NCBI RefSeq assembly: GCF_001270965.1
Contig: NZ_LGIA01000208.1
Coordinates: 1 to 55,189, forward strand
Direction of reading: 5' to 3'
From: Sunxiuqinia dokdonensis
GTDB taxonomy: Bacteria; Bacteroidota; Bacteroidia; Bacteroidales; Prolixibacteraceae
DNA length: 55,189 nucleotides
Shown: piece by piece, positions 17,222-26,307 of the stretch
How positions within the stretch are numbered: the stretch's first letter is position 1
Layout: the number at the start of each line of letters is the position of its first letter
Notes under the pieces: model-generated
The model's input: the letters and a program-made list of their open reading frames with translations, nothing else
The model's database searches: none
What the model was told of the DNA's origin: nothing
Translations under genes and position numbers: made by a program

Positions 17222-18856
17222 ATGAAACCATTATTTTCCAAAAGAATCTTGCTCTCCATCGCACTCATTGCCTTGACAAGTTTTTCTGTCCTGGCACAGC
17301 GAGTGGTTAAGGGCACCGTTTACCGGGGAGGTGAACCTGCTGCGGGGGTGACCGTTGAGGCACACAAATCTTCGGGTACATTTATGACCAGCTTTGATGG
17401 TAAATATGAAATCGAAGTCAGCGATAAGTCGAAATACATCGAATTTACCTTTATTGATGACCGAAGAAAATTAGATATAGAAGGGAACAATAGTAATGTG
17501 ATTGACTTTAGTTTCGATGGAGAAATTCCAGCCAAAGGGCAAGCAGCCGTCATTGAGGGGGGTGTTGATTTGCGGACGAGCCAGGAATTGGTGAAAGCCA
17601 AAGAACGTGATTTCATGACTAACCTATCCATGTACGACCAGTTTTACAAACAAGACGATTATGAGTCAGCTTTGGAGCCATGGAGAAAAGTTTACTATAA
17701 ATATCCCAAGTCAACCCTCAATCTTTATATTCATGGTGCAAAAATGTACGAGACATTTATTGAAAACGCCAGTGATTGGAAAGAGAAGAACGTTCTGATA
17801 GACTCGTTAATGTCTGTTTATGAACGCCGAATCACTTATTTCAACCAGGAGGGATACATTAAGGGCCGCCAGGGAACGGACTTGCTTAAATTTAAACTGG
17901 CCAATGAGAATTTAGATGACGATCAGCTGAAATCAATTTTGAAGGAGGGCTACAGTTTGTTGGAGCAATCCATTGAAATGGAGAAAAAGCAAACAGAAGC
18001 TGCCGTATTGGTTGTGTTTATGCAGGCTACAAAACGCCTTTTCCTGATGGGAGAGCTGCCGAAAGATAAAGTGGCATCAAACTACCAAAAAGTGTCAGAT
18101 ATTATCAACAATTATTTGAAAGAAGAACCGGATAGCGAAAAATATACGACTTCAAAAGAACTGGTTGATGGTTTGTTCCAAACCAGTGGGGCGGCTGATT
18201 GCGAAGCATTGATCGCACTTTACGAACCCCAGTTTGAAGAAATTTCAAAAGATGTAGATGAACTGAAAAAGATGCTACGTATTCTGGAGCGACGCGATTG
18301 TACCGACAGCCAGCTGTTCGCAACAGCGTCAGACAAACTTTATAGTCTGGATCCGTCGGCTGAAGCCGCCTTTAACATGGCCCGCCTGTTTGTAAAACGC
18401 GACCAGTTTGAGCGCGCCAAGGAGTATTACAACAATGCCATCGAGGCTGAAACGGACAAGGAATTGTTGGCCAAGTATTACTACGAATTGGGCTTGTTCA
18501 TTTTTGCCAAGGAACACGACTTCCAGAAATCGCGCAATCTGGCCCGCAAAGCGATTGAGAATAACCCGAGCTTAGGACGTGCCTACATTTTGCTTGGCGA
18601 CATTTATGCACAATACAGCAAGCACTATGGCGAAACCGATACCGAGCACCTGTCACTTTACTGGTTGGCCATTGATTATTACCAAAAGGCCAAACGTGTA
18701 GATCCTGAGGTGTTTACGCAGGCTAATGAAAAGATCAACATCTACAAACAATACTTCCCGAATAAGGAAACCTTGTTCTTCGAAGGGCTCACTGAAGGAG
18801 AGAGCTATAAAATTGGTAGCTGGATTAATGAAACAACCACTGTGCGTGTTAAATAA
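17222..18856 (+). CDS. exported TPR protein with N-terminal carboxypeptidase-regulatory-like domain
   Basis: A 544-residue protein: signal peptide (residues 1-25, ending SVLAQ), a beta-sandwich of the carboxypeptidase-regulatory-like type (about 26-90, with RVVKGTVYRGGEPAAGVTVEA), then helical tetratricopeptide-like repeats to the end, clearest around 390-480 (AAFNMARLFVKRDQFERAKEY). The longer frame starts with TTG at 17216; the ATG at 17222 is preferred. Its last 29 bases overlap lptC. The position next to a barrel protein and lptC suggests a periplasmic scaffold in envelope assembly, which is inference; no specific function is known to me. Confidence 0.75.
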   Translation: MKPLFSKRILLSIALIALTSFSVLAQRVVKGTVYRGGEPAAGVTVEAHKSSGTFMTSFDGKYEIEVSDKSKYIEFTFIDDRRKLDIEGNNSNVIDFSFDGEIPAKGQAAVIEGGVDLRTSQELVKAKERDFMTNLSMYDQFYKQDDYESALEPWRKVYYKYPKSTLNLYIHGAKMYETFIENASDWKEKNVLIDSLMSVYERRITYFNQEGYIKGRQGTDLLKFKLANENLDDDQLKSILKEGYSLLEQSIEMEKKQTEAAVLVVFMQATKRLFLMGELPKDKVASNYQKVSDIINNYLKEEPDSEKYTTSKELVDGLFQTSGAADCEALIALYEPQFEEISKDVDELKKMLRILERRDCTDSQLFATASDKLYSLDPSAEAAFNMARLFVKRDQFERAKEYYNNAIEAETDKELLAKYYYELGLFIFAKEHDFQKSRNLARKAIENNPSLGRAYILLGDIYAQYSKHYGETDTEHLSLYWLAIDYYQKAKRVDPEVFTQANEKINIYKQYFPNKETLFFEGLTEGESYKIGSWINETTTVRVK

Positions 18857-19424
18857 AAGAACACAAGGACGATATGATAAAGGAAGCATTGCAATTCTCA
18901 TCGCGGGGATTGCGATGCTTTTCTTTTCGTGCGCCAACAAGATTGAGAAAATAAAGGAATTCTCTTCGGGAGAAAATATGGCCGGCGTTGAAGCGGAGAA
19001 TTATGAGATGATCCACTCCGATTCCACCATTGTCCGGTTTAAATTGATCACCCCAAAACTCATTCGCTTCGACAAAGCGGAAGATCCTTTCATCGAGTTT
19101 CCCGAGGGTGTCGAGATTGAACGCTACAACGAGCAGATGGAGCAAATTGCGAGCATCACGTCGAACTACGCCCGGTATTTTGAAGCGGAGCGTAAGTGGG
19201 AAGCGAAGAACAACGTGGTGGCCGTCAATCCGCAGGGCGACACTTTGAAAACAGAACACCTGATCTGGGAAGAACAAAAGGCAAAAATCTATTCTGAACA
19301 ATTTGTCAAAATCATACGTAAAGATCAGGTAATAACGGGGATCGGTTTTGAATCCGATCAAAACTTATCCAACTGGAAAATCAAAAATCCCAAAGGACCA
19401 CTCTATATTGAGGTTGAAGAATAA
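18828..19424 (+). CDS. lptC: LPS export ABC transporter periplasmic protein LptC
   Basis: LptC receives lipopolysaccharide from the LptB2FG transporter and passes it to LptA. In this 198-residue version the N-terminus is a lipoprotein-type signal (IAGIAMLFFSC), unlike the plain membrane anchor of E. coli LptC but usual in Bacteroidota. The rest is a repeated beta-strand Lpt fold (SDSTIVRFKL, DTLKTEHLIWEEQKAKIYSE, ITGIGFESDQNLSNWKI). The frame is open to 18726, but the ATG at 18828 leads directly to the signal and overlaps the TPR gene by 29 bases. The CNNM gene follows after 6 bases. Confidence 0.85.
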   Translation: MKQPLCVLNKRTQGRYDKGSIAILIAGIAMLFFSCANKIEKIKEFSSGENMAGVEAENYEMIHSDSTIVRFKLITPKLIRFDKAEDPFIEFPEGVEIERYNEQMEQIASITSNYARYFEAERKWEAKNNVVAVNPQGDTLKTEHLIWEEQKAKIYSEQFVKIIRKDQVITGIGFESDQNLSNWKIKNPKGPLYIEVEE

Positions 19425-19430
19425 CTGCGT

Positions 19431-20714
19431 ATGGAAATCCTGATTATTACGATCGTTGCGACAATCATTTTCTCAGCCTTTTTTTCGGGGATGGAAATCG
19501 CCTTTGTGTCGGCCAATAAGCTACGGCTCGAACTGGACAAACAGCAAAATTTTGTCAGTGCCCGAATTCTTTCACTGTTCACCAAACATCCGGGGCAATA
19601 CATTGCCACCATGCTTGTTGGAAACAACATTGCCCTGGTTATTTATGGTATCGCCTTTGCCAAATTGCTCGGCCCGCTGTTCTATTCGTTTGTGCCTACC
19701 GATAGTGTGGTGCTGCTGCTGCAAACCATCACTTCAACGCTCATCATTTTATTTACGGCGGAGTTTTTGCCGAAAACGCTTTTCCGAATCAATCCGAATA
19801 ACTTTTTACGCTTTTTTTCCGTTCCGCTGGCGTTTTTCTATTTCCTGTTTTTTCCGGTCACGAAACTTTCCATGTGGATTTCCAGGCTGCTGCTGAACAC
19901 CCTGTTTAAATCGAAGTTTGACAAGAATATCAAAAAAACTGTTTTCAACCGGATTGATCTGGACCACTTCGTGAACGAGTCGGACGAAGAGCAGCAGCGC
20001 CGCGAGCATGAGTTGGAGAATGAGGTGAAGCTGTTCCGAAATGCGCTCGACTTTTCAAAAATCAAACTGCGCGAAGTGATGGTTCCCCGGACCGAAATGG
20101 AAATCATGGACATCAATTCGAATATGGAAGACCTGATTCAGAAATTTATTGAAACCGGCTATTCGCGTATTCTCTTCTACCAAGACAACATCGACAACAT
20201 TATTGGGTACATTCACCACTCCACCATTTTTGCCAATCCGGGCTCCATCCGGTCAAACCTGAAGAAGGTGCTGATTGTGCCCGAAACGATGCCCGCCAGC
20301 AAGCTGCTGAGCAAGTTTATTTCGCAACACCGCAGCATCGCCATTGTGGTCGACGAGTTTGGCGGCACCTCGGGCATGGTAACCAGCGAGGACATTTTGG
20401 AAGAGATTTTTGGCGAAATTGAAGATGAACATGATACCACAGATTTCGAGGAACGCAAAATCAGCGACAATGAGTTTGTTTTATCCGCCCGTATCGAACT
20501 CGACGATTTGAATGAGAAGTACCACTTGGGTTTTCCGGTAAAGGAAAACTTTGAAACCTTGGCCGGATTTATCCTTTTTCATCACGAAAGCATCCCAAAA
20601 ATCAACACCATCATTGATATTGATCATTACCGCTTTAAGATACTGAAAGCAAGCAATACCAAGATCGAGCTGGTGAACCTTAAGATATTGGACAACACCC
20701 AAAATAAAAAATGA
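19431..20714 (+). CDS. CNNM/CorC (hemolysin C) family membrane transporter
   Basis: A 427-residue protein with an N-terminal DUF21 transmembrane domain (about residues 1-140), a pair of CBS domains (about 200-325, including [14 protein letters not shown] and [20 protein letters not shown]) and a C-terminal CorC_HlyC domain (about 340-420). The family includes Mg2+ and Na+ transporters regulated by ATP bound to the CBS domains; annotations as hemolysin are historical. It follows lptC by 6 bases in the conserved Bacteroidota order lptC - CNNM - parvulin. The link to gliding protein GldE is possible but not shown by the sequence. Confidence 0.88.
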   Translation: MEILIITIVATIIFSAFFSGMEIAFVSANKLRLELDKQQNFVSARILSLFTKHPGQYIATMLVGNNIALVIYGIAFAKLLGPLFYSFVPTDSVVLLLQTITSTLIILFTAEFLPKTLFRINPNNFLRFFSVPLAFFYFLFFPVTKLSMWISRLLLNTLFKSKFDKNIKKTVFNRIDLDHFVNESDEEQQRREHELENEVKLFRNALDFSKIKLREVMVPRTEMEIMDINSNMEDLIQKFIETGYSRILFYQDNIDNIIGYIHHSTIFANPGSIRSNLKKVLIVPETMPASKLLSKFISQHRSIAIVVDEFGGTSGMVTSEDILEEIFGEIEDEHDTTDFEERKISDNEFVLSARIELDDLNEKYHLGFPVKENFETLAGFILFHHESIPKINTIIDIDHYRFKILKASNTKIELVNLKILDNTQNKK

Positions 20715-20741
20715 AACTTAAGGTTTAGTTCCTAAAATTGC

Positions 20742-20749
20742 TATCTTCG
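20742..20749 (+). promoter_or_regulatory. possible internal promoter -7 box for the parvulin gene
   Basis: TATCTTCG matches TAnnTTTG except at one position and lies 47 bases before the start codon at 20796, inside the only sizeable gap (81 bases) in this gene run. Confidence 0.35.
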
Positions 20750-20795
20750 TAGCTCGAAAAAAACAAGTAAATCATAATTCAATAATTATTAGTCA

Positions 20796-22910
20796 ATGGC
20801 TACATTACAAAACATAAGAAATCGGGGAGGATTGTTGGTAGCGATCATTATTGGTCTCGCGTTGGTTGCCTTCATATTGGGCGATATTCTTAATTCGGGG
20901 AGTTCTTTATTGCGGCCGAACCAGATGAAGGTTGCCGAAATTGATGGCCAATCGATTCAGTATCCTGACTTCCAACGTCAGGTTGAAGAAATGGCGGAGA
21001 TCTACAAAATGAACACCGGAAGTACGCAGCTTGATGAAAGCACCTGGGTACAAATCCGTGAGCAAGCCTGGCAAAGTTTGGTTCGCGAAATCGTGATGAG
21101 TGATATTTATGAAGACCTGGGTCTGACTGTCACTTCCGACGAATTGTTTGACATGGTTCAGGGAAACAACCTGCACCCCATCATTCAGCAGCTTTTCCGC
21201 AATCCGCAAACCGGACAGGTTGACAAATCGGCAGTTCTTCAGTTCTTGAAGTCGCTTGAGTTGAATGCAACTCCGCAGCAAAAAGCTTACTGGCTTTATA
21301 TCGAGCAGCAAATTAAAGAAGAACGCATTCAAACCAAATACAACAACCTGGTACGCCAGGGGCTGTATACCACAACAGCCGAAGCACAAAATAGCCTGGA
21401 GGCCAAAAATCAGCAGATGAACATTCAGTACATCCGCCTGCCATACATTTCCATGCCCGACAGTGCTGTTTCGGTGAGCGAAAGCGAATTGAAAGACTAC
21501 TACAACAAACATCAGGACAACTACAAGCAAGAAGAAAGCCGCACCATTGAGTACGTCACGTTCGATGTAAAAGCCACCGAGGCCGATGATGCTGCCACCT
21601 TGCAATGGATTGAAGATGTAAAGGATGAGTTCGCATCGATTTCGGAAAGCGAGCAGTATGTTAATGTCAATTCAGACGTGCCGTTCGAAGATGTTTATCA
21701 GAAAAAAGAAGCACTTTCTGATGAGATCGCCGAGTTTGCCTTCAACAACGAAGTGGGATCAGTTTATGGTCCGTTCAAAGAAGGAAACACCTACAAATTG
21801 GTGAAGATTGATGATATGAAAGATTTGCCCGATTCGGTTCAGGCGCGTCACATCCTGATTAATCCCGATGTGGTGGGTGGCTACGAAGCTGCGCTGGCTT
21901 TGGCCGACAGCCTGAAAGGATTGATTGAAAACGGTGCTAGCTTTGCTGCTTTGGCCGAGCAATATTCTGAAGATACCGGATCGGCCCGTCAGGGAGGTGA
22001 TCTTGGCTGGTTTGGAAAAAACCAGATGGTGAAACCTTTTGAAGACGCTGCTTTCAACGGCCAGGTCAACCAGTTGTACACAACAACGACCCAATTTGGC
22101 GTTCACCTGATTCAGCCGACCAGAAAAGGGAAAGAAGTAAAACAGGTTCGTTTGGCAACACTGGCGCGCAACATTGAGCCCAGTACACAAACCTACCAAA
22201 ATGTTTATGCGCAAGCCAGTCGGTTTGTTTCTGAAAATCAAGATTATAAATCATTCACTGAAGCCATTGCGAATGAGAAGCTGACGAAGAAAATGGCGAC
22301 TGTTGGTGAAAACGATCGTTTGGTCGCCGGCTTGGAAGACTCACGTCCACTGATTCGCGCAGCTTACCAAGGCGATGTTAAAGAGATTCTGCATAACAGC
22401 GAAGGTTCCGCCATTTTCGAATTGGGCGAGCAGTTTGTTGTTGCAGCACTCACCAAAGCAACTGAAGAGGGAATTGCTTCTTTTGAAGAAGTTAAACCAC
22501 GGGTTGAATTGGCTGTAAAGAAATTGAACAAAGGAAAAGCCTTGGCTCAAAAAATGAAAGAGGCTGCTACCGGAACTGATCTGGAAACCATTGCTGAAAG
22601 CCTGGATGCGGAAGTCAACGACGCCAATGGGCTGACTTTCAACTCAACGTCAATTCCGGCTGTGGGCATGGAGCCAGCGGTGATCGGAACACTGTCAACC
22701 TTATCTCAGGACGAAGTTTCGTCGCCAATCATTGGTAACAATGGGGTTTACCTGGTTAAAGTCGTTTCAGTCATTAACGGAACCGACCAGGATGTACAGG
22801 CAGAACAAAACCGCTTAAGCCAGGTACTCGGTTCACGCGCCGTCTACCAGGCTTACGAAGCACAAAAGGATGCCGTAGAAATTGAAGACAACCGGGCGAA
22901 GTTTTATTAA
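20796..22910 (+). CDS. membrane-anchored peptidylprolyl isomerase (PpiD/SurA-type)
   Basis: A 704-residue periplasmic foldase anchored by one N-terminal span (about residues 11-31, GGLLVAIIIGLALVAFILGD). A SurA_N-like chaperone domain follows, then a canonical parvulin domain at about 345-445 (ARHILINPDV, YSEDTGSARQGGDLGWFG, VHLIQPT) and a C-terminal helical chaperone part. The architecture resembles E. coli PpiD, which helps newly exported outer-membrane proteins fold. It closes the nadB-to-parvulin run and is followed at once by an intrinsic terminator. The start is the ATG that gives the short cytoplasmic tail before the span. Confidence 0.9.
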   Translation: MATLQNIRNRGGLLVAIIIGLALVAFILGDILNSGSSLLRPNQMKVAEIDGQSIQYPDFQRQVEEMAEIYKMNTGSTQLDESTWVQIREQAWQSLVREIVMSDIYEDLGLTVTSDELFDMVQGNNLHPIIQQLFRNPQTGQVDKSAVLQFLKSLELNATPQQKAYWLYIEQQIKEERIQTKYNNLVRQGLYTTTAEAQNSLEAKNQQMNIQYIRLPYISMPDSAVSVSESELKDYYNKHQDNYKQEESRTIEYVTFDVKATEADDAATLQWIEDVKDEFASISESEQYVNVNSDVPFEDVYQKKEALSDEIAEFAFNNEVGSVYGPFKEGNTYKLVKIDDMKDLPDSVQARHILINPDVVGGYEAALALADSLKGLIENGASFAALAEQYSEDTGSARQGGDLGWFGKNQMVKPFEDAAFNGQVNQLYTTTTQFGVHLIQPTRKGKEVKQVRLATLARNIEPSTQTYQNVYAQASRFVSENQDYKSFTEAIANEKLTKKMATVGENDRLVAGLEDSRPLIRAAYQGDVKEILHNSEGSAIFELGEQFVVAALTKATEEGIASFEEVKPRVELAVKKLNKGKALAQKMKEAATGTDLETIAESLDAEVNDANGLTFNSTSIPAVGMEPAVIGTLSTLSQDEVSSPIIGNNGVYLVKVVSVINGTDQDVQAEQNRLSQVLGSRAVYQAYEAQKDAVEIEDNRAKFY

Positions 22911-22935
22911 TCGATCGTCCATCAATGATATTTGG

Positions 22936-22963
22936 AAAGCAGGCTTTATCGCCTGCTTTTTTA
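22936..22963 (+). terminator. intrinsic terminator of the nadB-parvulin run
   Basis: AAAGCAGGC (22936-22944) pairs perfectly with GCCTGCTTT (22951-22959) around a six-base loop, followed by a T run. It starts 26 bases after the parvulin stop codon. Confidence 0.85.
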
Positions 22964-22982
22964 TTGAAATTTTGAAAAAATC

Positions 22983-23208
22983 GGTGGCCAGCTTTCTTGT
23001 CTTACACCAGATTCATGAAAATCTGCGGCTAGCTTTCTTGTTTTGCACCAAATTCATGAAAATCTGCCGCCAACTTTCTTGTCTTGCACCAAATTCATCA
23101 AAATCTGCGGCCAGTTTTCTTGTCTTAAACCAAATTCATCAAAATCTGCGGCCAGCTTTCTTGTTTTCTACCTGATTCATCAAAATCTGCGGCCAGCTTT
23201 CTTGTTTT
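22983..23208. repeat. 41-bp tandem repeat array, about 5.5 units
   Basis: The hexamer ATTCAT recurs at 23011, 23052, 23093, 23134 and 23175, exactly 41 bases apart each time. The shared unit reads roughly ATTCATSAAAATCTGCGGCC, then AGCTTTCTTGTYTTRCACCA plus one base; a partial unit precedes the first full one. Units differ at several positions, so the array is old. Since 41 is not a multiple of three and two early units hold an in-frame TGA, it is not a coding repeat. It lies between a terminator and the end of a minus-strand gene. Function unknown. Confidence 0.9.
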
Positions 23209-23310
23209 GCGGAACAAACAGAAGCCTTAGCGGGCGGAATTTGCACCTGGCAGCCGAAGTATTCCTTCTCCCTTAAAACATTGAGATGATCCGTCCGCCG
23301 CGCTTAAATC

Positions 23311-24051
23311 CTAAAAAGCCTCGGCGGGTACTTCCAGCTCCTGGATGTAGATTTCCTTGAACTGCAAAATCAGGGCATCTTTTTCATGAATTTGAAAAGC
23401 GATATGCCCCTTCATTCCAACGTTTAAGTTCAGGTGCGTTTCGTCATTCAAAGTTCCGTCGCCTTTATAATTGGTGATTTTCATGCCATTCAGCCACACT
23501 TCAATCGACGTACCCACGCAGCGAATTCGCATCAAGTTCCATTGGTTGGTCTCCTCAGCATAATAAAACAGGGGTGTCTTTCGCTGCATCGATTCGTTAA
23601 CCCAGGCATTTTTAGGAATATTTGGAAAGATCCAACGTTGGTTTCCCCTGGTTTCATCCCAGATCATCCCCGTGCGCCATGGCTCCGGCGGATGAATATC
23701 CACCTGTGGCCCGTTCATCCAGTATTTCTCATCGTCATATCGCGAACGCAATTGTACGCCACTGTTTCCAGCGCTGGTTTTAAATGCCCTAAACTGAAAT
23801 TTCAACTCAAAATCGGCATATTCCTTTTCCGAATAAAGCCAGGCATACTCATGTTCCGGATTGTTCAGCGAGTTGGCCATAATGGTGCCGTCAATGACCC
23901 GAAAAAAGATGTAGTTCCGGTCGCGTGGCGCTTTCTTCTCCACCCAGCCATCCAGGTTAACACCATTAAAAAGCGACACAAAATCATCTTGAGAAAAAGC
24001 AACAGATGAAATTAGAAAAGACAACAAGACAATATTCAATTTCAACTTCAT
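23311..24051 (-). CDS. DUF1080 family exported protein
   Basis: A 246-residue exported protein with a signal peptide (residues 1-20, ending VAFSQ) and one DUF1080 jelly-roll domain starting FVSLFNGVNLDGW. Unlike the protein at 4074-4868 it has no lipobox and should be periplasmic or secreted. Inner motifs include SAGNSGVQLRSRY and GPQVDIHPPEPWRTGMIW, typical of the larger DUF1080 group with putative 3-keto-glycoside hydrolases. Its stop lies about 100 bases beyond the 41-bp repeat array. No sugar dehydrogenase or transporter is next to it; the aldo/keto reductase diverges from it across 215 bases. Confidence 0.82.
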   Translation of the reverse strand: MKLKLNIVLLSFLISSVAFSQDDFVSLFNGVNLDGWVEKKAPRDRNYIFFRVIDGTIMANSLNNPEHEYAWLYSEKEYADFELKFQFRAFKTSAGNSGVQLRSRYDDEKYWMNGPQVDIHPPEPWRTGMIWDETRGNQRWIFPNIPKNAWVNESMQRKTPLFYYAEETNQWNLMRIRCVGTSIEVWLNGMKITNYKGDGTLNDETHLNLNVGMKGHIAFQIHEKDALILQFKEIYIQELEVPAEAF

Positions 24052-24266
24052 ACAGACACGATTTGGCTTGAGTAAGTTCTACTCCAATTTTTTTACAGTT
24101 CGTTAAAGTTCGAATTTTCACAGATCAAATGCAAGCGAATTATTTGACCGACCGGAACCGGCTCAATCAAATTTCGGCGGTAACATTCGCATCACCTCAC
24201 CCGTAAGGAGGATGTAAACAGTTAAATAAAAGCGATTGTTAGTCCAACTAAAAAAGAATCAACACC

Positions 24267-25271
24267 ATGACACACCGACGAGAATTTCTAAAAACCATGG
24301 CAGCCATGACTGCCGGCGTTTCAGTAACACCAACGCTTTATGCCAACACGCCTATCGAAGACAAGCTGGGTGAACTCCTTCCGCTTCGGAAACTGGGTAA
24401 AACCGGCGAAAACATTACCATGCTGGGAGTTGGTGGTTACCACATTGGCTGGACCAGCGAACGCGATGCACAGGAAGTGATTGAAGCCGCACTGCAGGGT
24501 GGCATTCGATTTTTCGACACGGCCGAGCAATATGGCCCCGGCACCAGCGAAGAACGCTACGGCAAGTACCTGACACCAAAATACCGCGAGCTTGTTTTTC
24601 TGATGACCAAAACCCAGGCCCGCAACGCCAAAGATGCTCAACAACATTTGGAAGATTCGCTTCGGAGAATGAAAACCGACTACCTGGACCTTTGGCAAAT
24701 GCATTCGCTGTTCACCCCCGAAGATGTTGACAGCCGGATGCAGGATAAAGTGCTGGATGTGTTGATCAAAGCCAAGGAAAGTGGCAAGGTCAAACACATT
24801 GGCTTTACCGGCCATCAAAATCCGTTTGCCCACAACCGCATGTTGGAACTTACCCGCGAAAGTGATCCGATAGACACCGTACAAATGCCCGTTAATGTGT
24901 TGGATCAATCCTATTTCAGCTTTATCAACCATGTGATGCCAGAACTCATGGAGCGGAATATCGGTGTTTTGGCGATGAAAACACTGGCCGATGGACGCTT
25001 CTTTGCCACCAAGGAGCAAGCCAACTGGAAAACCGACGACCCGATTATCCCCAACTACATCAGCATCGAAGAAGCCATGCATTTTGTGTGGTCGCTGCCG
25101 GTGAGCACCATCATTACAGGTGCCGAAAAAGCGGACTATATTCGCGACAAGGTAGAAATGGCCCGCTCATTTGTGAAACTAAACGAAGCCGACCGGCTTG
25201 CCCTGGTCGAAAAAGTGAAAGACAAAGCTTTGGCTGGAAACATCGAATATTTCAAGCAAAAACCTGCCTGA
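24267..25271 (+). CDS. Tat-exported aldo/keto reductase
   Basis: A 334-residue aldo/keto reductase with a twin-arginine signal at the N-terminus (RREFLKTM, residues 4-11, ending about LYANT at 28). The catalytic tetrad is visible: Asp and Tyr in FFDTAEQYG (about 79-87), Lys in MTKTQAR (about 118) and His in LWQMHSL (about 147). Such enzymes reduce aldehydes or ketones with NADPH. Tat export implies folding, and probably cofactor loading, in the cytoplasm before release into the periplasm. The N-terminal start is fixed by the signal. The substrate is unknown; the gene stands alone. Confidence 0.88.
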   Translation: MTHRREFLKTMAAMTAGVSVTPTLYANTPIEDKLGELLPLRKLGKTGENITMLGVGGYHIGWTSERDAQEVIEAALQGGIRFFDTAEQYGPGTSEERYGKYLTPKYRELVFLMTKTQARNAKDAQQHLEDSLRRMKTDYLDLWQMHSLFTPEDVDSRMQDKVLDVLIKAKESGKVKHIGFTGHQNPFAHNRMLELTRESDPIDTVQMPVNVLDQSYFSFINHVMPELMERNIGVLAMKTLADGRFFATKEQANWKTDDPIIPNYISIEEAMHFVWSLPVSTIITGAEKADYIRDKVEMARSFVKLNEADRLALVEKVKDKALAGNIEYFKQKPA

Positions 25272-25338
25272 TTAATTTAGAAGCATAAATCATCGCGGTG
25301 AGAAATGATTCTTTCGGCCGATTCCTTATTTTTATGGA

Positions 25339-25818
25339 ATGAAGCTTCGAAAGATCGTTAGTGGTGGACAGACTGGTGTTGACCGGGCAGCATTGGATGC
25401 CTGTTTGAAAGTCGGATTTCCCTGCGGTGGTTGGTGTCCGGCCGGACGGCGCGCCGAAGATGGGGCGATATCGGACTGGTATCCTTTGCAGGAAACGGAC
25501 AGCATTTACTACGACGACCGCACCCGGCAAAATATCATCGATTCCCATGCTACTTTGATCATTTATCAACACGATCTAACAGGTGGAACCTTGCTTACTT
25601 TCAGGTTGGCACAGGAACTACACAAACCCGTTTTCCTGTTCAAAGTGTCGCCCTTTTTTATTGATGAAAGTTTGGATGAACTGTTGCAGTTTCTGACAGC
25701 CCATTCGGTAGAAATCCTCAATGTTGCCGGGCCACGGGCCAGCCAATGGGCTAAAGCCTACGAATCGGCTTTACTTGTTACCTCCCGACTCGTCAAGAAC
25801 ATCGGGCTTCCGGAATAG
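25339..25818 (+). CDS. SLOG-superfamily protein (putative molybdenum carrier / circularly permuted YpsA type)
   Basis: A 159-residue Rossmann-like protein opening with KIVSGGQTGVDRAALD (residues 5-20), the nucleotide/ligand loop of the SLOG superfamily, followed by PAGRRAEDGAI and the second glycine-rich segment TGGTLLTFRLAQ. One homologue was crystallised as a molybdenum-cofactor carrier-like protein, hence the database name; other SLOG proteins sense nucleotide derivatives. No molybdenum gene is adjacent. The start is the ATG 67 bases after the aldo/keto reductase stop, and the frame is not extended upstream. Confidence 0.8.
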   Translation: MKLRKIVSGGQTGVDRAALDACLKVGFPCGGWCPAGRRAEDGAISDWYPLQETDSIYYDDRTRQNIIDSHATLIIYQHDLTGGTLLTFRLAQELHKPVFLFKVSPFFIDESLDELLQFLTAHSVEILNVAGPRASQWAKAYESALLVTSRLVKNIGLPE

Positions 25819-25850
25819 ACCGACTTGCCAGCTGGCGTTATGAAATCCGG

Positions 25851-26303
25851 CTAGGCGTTGCGTGCAGCCTTCTGGAACTTCCATTGTTTGCCACAATCAA
25901 AACACTTATAACTCAACCTGAAGATGGGAAAGATAACGCCAAGAATAACGTATAAGATAATCACCACAATATTGGGTTCTTTGTTGATTTTGATATTGTC
26001 AGATTGGCAAAACGGACAGTACTTTTTGTCGGCTTTTGTTGCTACAGGAACTCGAAAAACCTCATCCAAAACAGGATGATTCACCACATAGCCACCCGTT
26101 TCCAAAGAGGCCAGGGCCCGCTCATAGTCGTCTTCCTGAACCATCAGTTTGACACCACCGATGGCGTTGGAATAAAAGCCATAAACCTGCACCGTCATTT
26201 CATCTTTCAATATGGTTTCAATCCCCTCCGAATTCAAGTATAGTTGAGCCAAGTGCGCTTCATGGGGATATGTAAACGATATGATATTTTTCCAGCTTTT
26301 CAT
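25851..26303 (-). CDS. DUF2007 protein with C-terminal zinc ribbon and membrane span
   Basis: A 150-residue protein. Residues 1-75 form a DUF2007 (PII-like ferredoxin-fold) domain, seen in FTYPHEAHLAQLYLNSEGI and KLMVQEDDYERAL. Residues 96-102 (CPFCQSD) and 133-138 (CFDCGK) give two CxxC pairs that can bind one zinc, separated by a hydrophobic segment (VVIILYVILGVIFPIF) long enough to be a membrane span or hairpin. The domain is called a putative signal-transducing protein; its role is unknown. It lies 4 bases behind the membrane gene at 26308-26772, so both are probably one transcript. Confidence 0.7.
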   Translation of the reverse strand: MKSWKNIISFTYPHEAHLAQLYLNSEGIETILKDEMTVQVYGFYSNAIGGVKLMVQEDDYERALASLETGGYVVNHPVLDEVFRVPVATKADKKYCPFCQSDNIKINKEPNIVVIILYVILGVIFPIFRLSYKCFDCGKQWKFQKAARNA

Positions 26304-26307
26304 TTTA

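Noticed and set aside
22983-23208. CRISPR array
   Set aside because: The repeated units abut one another without unique spacers and no cas gene is present.
22882-23276. Open frames translating the 41-bp repeat array
   Set aside because: The period is not a multiple of three, so each unit is read in a different frame; the frames are open only because the unit has few stops, and the predicted peptides have no signal or domain.
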